DNA from: Hormiphora californensis | Taxonomy: Eukaryota; Ctenophora; Tentaculata; Cydippida; Pleurobrachiidae | DNA: 64,000 nucleotides | Reading direction: 5' to 3' | NCBI GenBank assembly: GCA_020137815.1 | Contig: CM035357.1 | Coordinates: 3,816,496 to 3,880,495, forward strand | In this document: piece by piece, positions 62,926-64,000 of the stretch | Layout of the letters: each line of letters starts with the position of its first letter | Numbering within the stretch: the stretch's first letter is position 1 | Notes under the pieces: model-generated | Database searches by the model: none | Told to the model about the DNA's origin: nothing | Seen by the model: only the letters and a program-made list of their open reading frames with translations | Made by a program: the position numbers and the translations under genes

Positions 62926-64000
62926 GGGTACGCTAACCAAAATTTTTTTTCGAGTGCAGGGAAATCTCTCACCGTAGGGTTGTAGGCCATGCCAAGGAGA
63001 CCTCAAATATGCAATTTGAGCTCTCAAGTCGAATTCATATTTTTGCTACAGCTGCTTGAAAAATGAACTGAAAATAAGTTTTTGGCATCTTAAAAATACA
63101 TTTGTAAAGATAGGATCATAAAAATTTGTGGATTTGAAAAGGACAAAGAGGTGATTAGCCACAAAATTTTTTTTTGAAATCCGAGCTGATTTCCGGTCCT
63201 GAGATGGATTTCTTTTTTTTGATTTTAACACCATATTTGGCCAAGTTCCGAAAATATGTGAAAGCTGTAAATTGGTCAAAAGTTGCGTCTAACGATTCTC
63301 TATATGGCCATAAATTTTGGGCGCGTCCTTATTTGAGATAAGATGTACAGAGTTTTTTTGTGAAAGCCGTCATTTCAGAAATAAATAAATTCCCTGTATC
63401 TCAAAAACGGCTGATCGTAGAGACCTGCGACTATGCTTAAACGATTCAGAAGGTCAGATTTTGGGGGGGTCTTCTGAGAGACATTTTGCTCCTACTTCAA
63501 CCGTTTTTGCTGTAATTGTGAAAAACAAATTCTATGAAAAGGGCAAAAGCTAAACTCCAATATCCTGTAATTAGGGAATTTTAGCTAAGAAAGGACCGAA
63601 ACTATGGAAAAATGTGTAACAAGCTAATTCCTTCACTATTTGGTCCATATGGGTTCCTATAATCACCAAAAACAAAATCTCAAAAAATCCACGATGGCGA
63701 AGATGGGTTTTTATTTTTCGCAATTACAGCAAGAACGGTTGAAGTAGGAGCAAAATGTCTCTCAGAAGACCCCCCCAAAATCGGACCTTCTGAATCGTTT
63801 AAGCATAGTCTCAGGTCTCTACGATCAGCCGTTTTTGAGATACAGGGAATTTATTTATTTCTGAAATGACGGCTTTCACAAAAAAAACTCTGTACAGCTT
63901 ATCTCAAATAAGGACACGCCCAAAATTTATGGCCACTTAGATAATCGTTAGACGCAACTTTTCACCAATTTACAGCTTTCACATGTTTTCGGAACTTTGC
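62926..64000. mobile_element. Second TTAA palindromic element, cut by the window end
   Basis: Starts GGGTACGCTAACCAAAATTT after TTAA (62922-62925). The interior resembles the element at 46885 (CTCAAATATGCAATTTGAGC, GATTTTGGGGGGGTCTTCTG, ATATCTCAAAAACGG-type words). The right arm (from about 63715) is the reverse complement of the left and continues past the window. It lies in the intron or flank upstream of the visible channel exons. Confidence 0.8.

Overview
This is nuclear DNA from a multicellular animal. Genes are cut into small exons with GT-AG introns, intergenic and intronic DNA is full of short non-autonomous transposons, foldback palindromes and (TC)n tracts, and the recognisable proteins (fimbrin/plastin, TRAPPC6, UMP-CMP kinase, a laminin beta chain, a voltage-gated K+ channel) are metazoan. 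Nothing bacterial, viral or organellar was seen. An invertebrate, perhaps from an early-branching phylum, fits best, but the phylum cannot be assigned from sequence reading alone.

Layout. 0.6-12.2 kb (+): ten 3' exons of a fimbrin gene, with a 3.4 kb foldback of TTGGCGCCAA palindromes in one intron, and a small secreted Cys-rich gene plus a 32-bp minisatellite in the next. 12.5-13.7 kb: a 1.3 kb palindrome between convergent genes. 13.8-16.4 kb (-): a multi-pass transporter split by a 1.1 kb terminal-inverted-repeat element. 18.5-20.2 kb (-): a CUB-like plus Cys-rich secreted protein, incomplete. 20.5-25.9 kb: no supported gene, many small inverted-repeat elements. 26.1 kb (+): a short precursor with six WDRPGGLSE repeats. 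27.0-28.8 kb (-): a dead LINE reverse transcriptase. 30.1-31.5 kb (-): a large secreted Cys-rich protein. 32.2-33.1 kb: a 0.45 kb tandem duplication. 34.4-37.8 kb (+): a ten-exon gene with a CARD-like segment. 38.1-41.0 kb: a 2.9 kb minisatellite.

41.7-48.4 kb (-): two UMP-CMP kinase paralogues in tandem; the second carries a one-base frameshift and its introns are filled with transposons, one a 1.25 kb palindrome flanked by TTAA. 49.2-50.6 kb (-): complete TRAPPC6. 51.1-54.4 kb (-): a proline-rich gene of unknown function with frame breaks in one exon. 55.7-60.8 kb (+): 5' exons of a laminin beta chain with an unfamiliar domain ahead of the laminin N-terminal domain. 62.0-62.8 kb (-): last two exons of a Kv-type channel, followed by a second copy of the TTAA palindrome running off the window.

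The genes do not form one pathway; they look like ordinary animal gene neighbours. The features most worth following are the peptide-like precursor, whose repeats differ only at synonymous sites in the copies compared; the E2F-site-like GGCGCC foldback; the palindromic TTAA element family; and three separate genes in which a short tandem duplication copies the end of an exon together with its splice donor.
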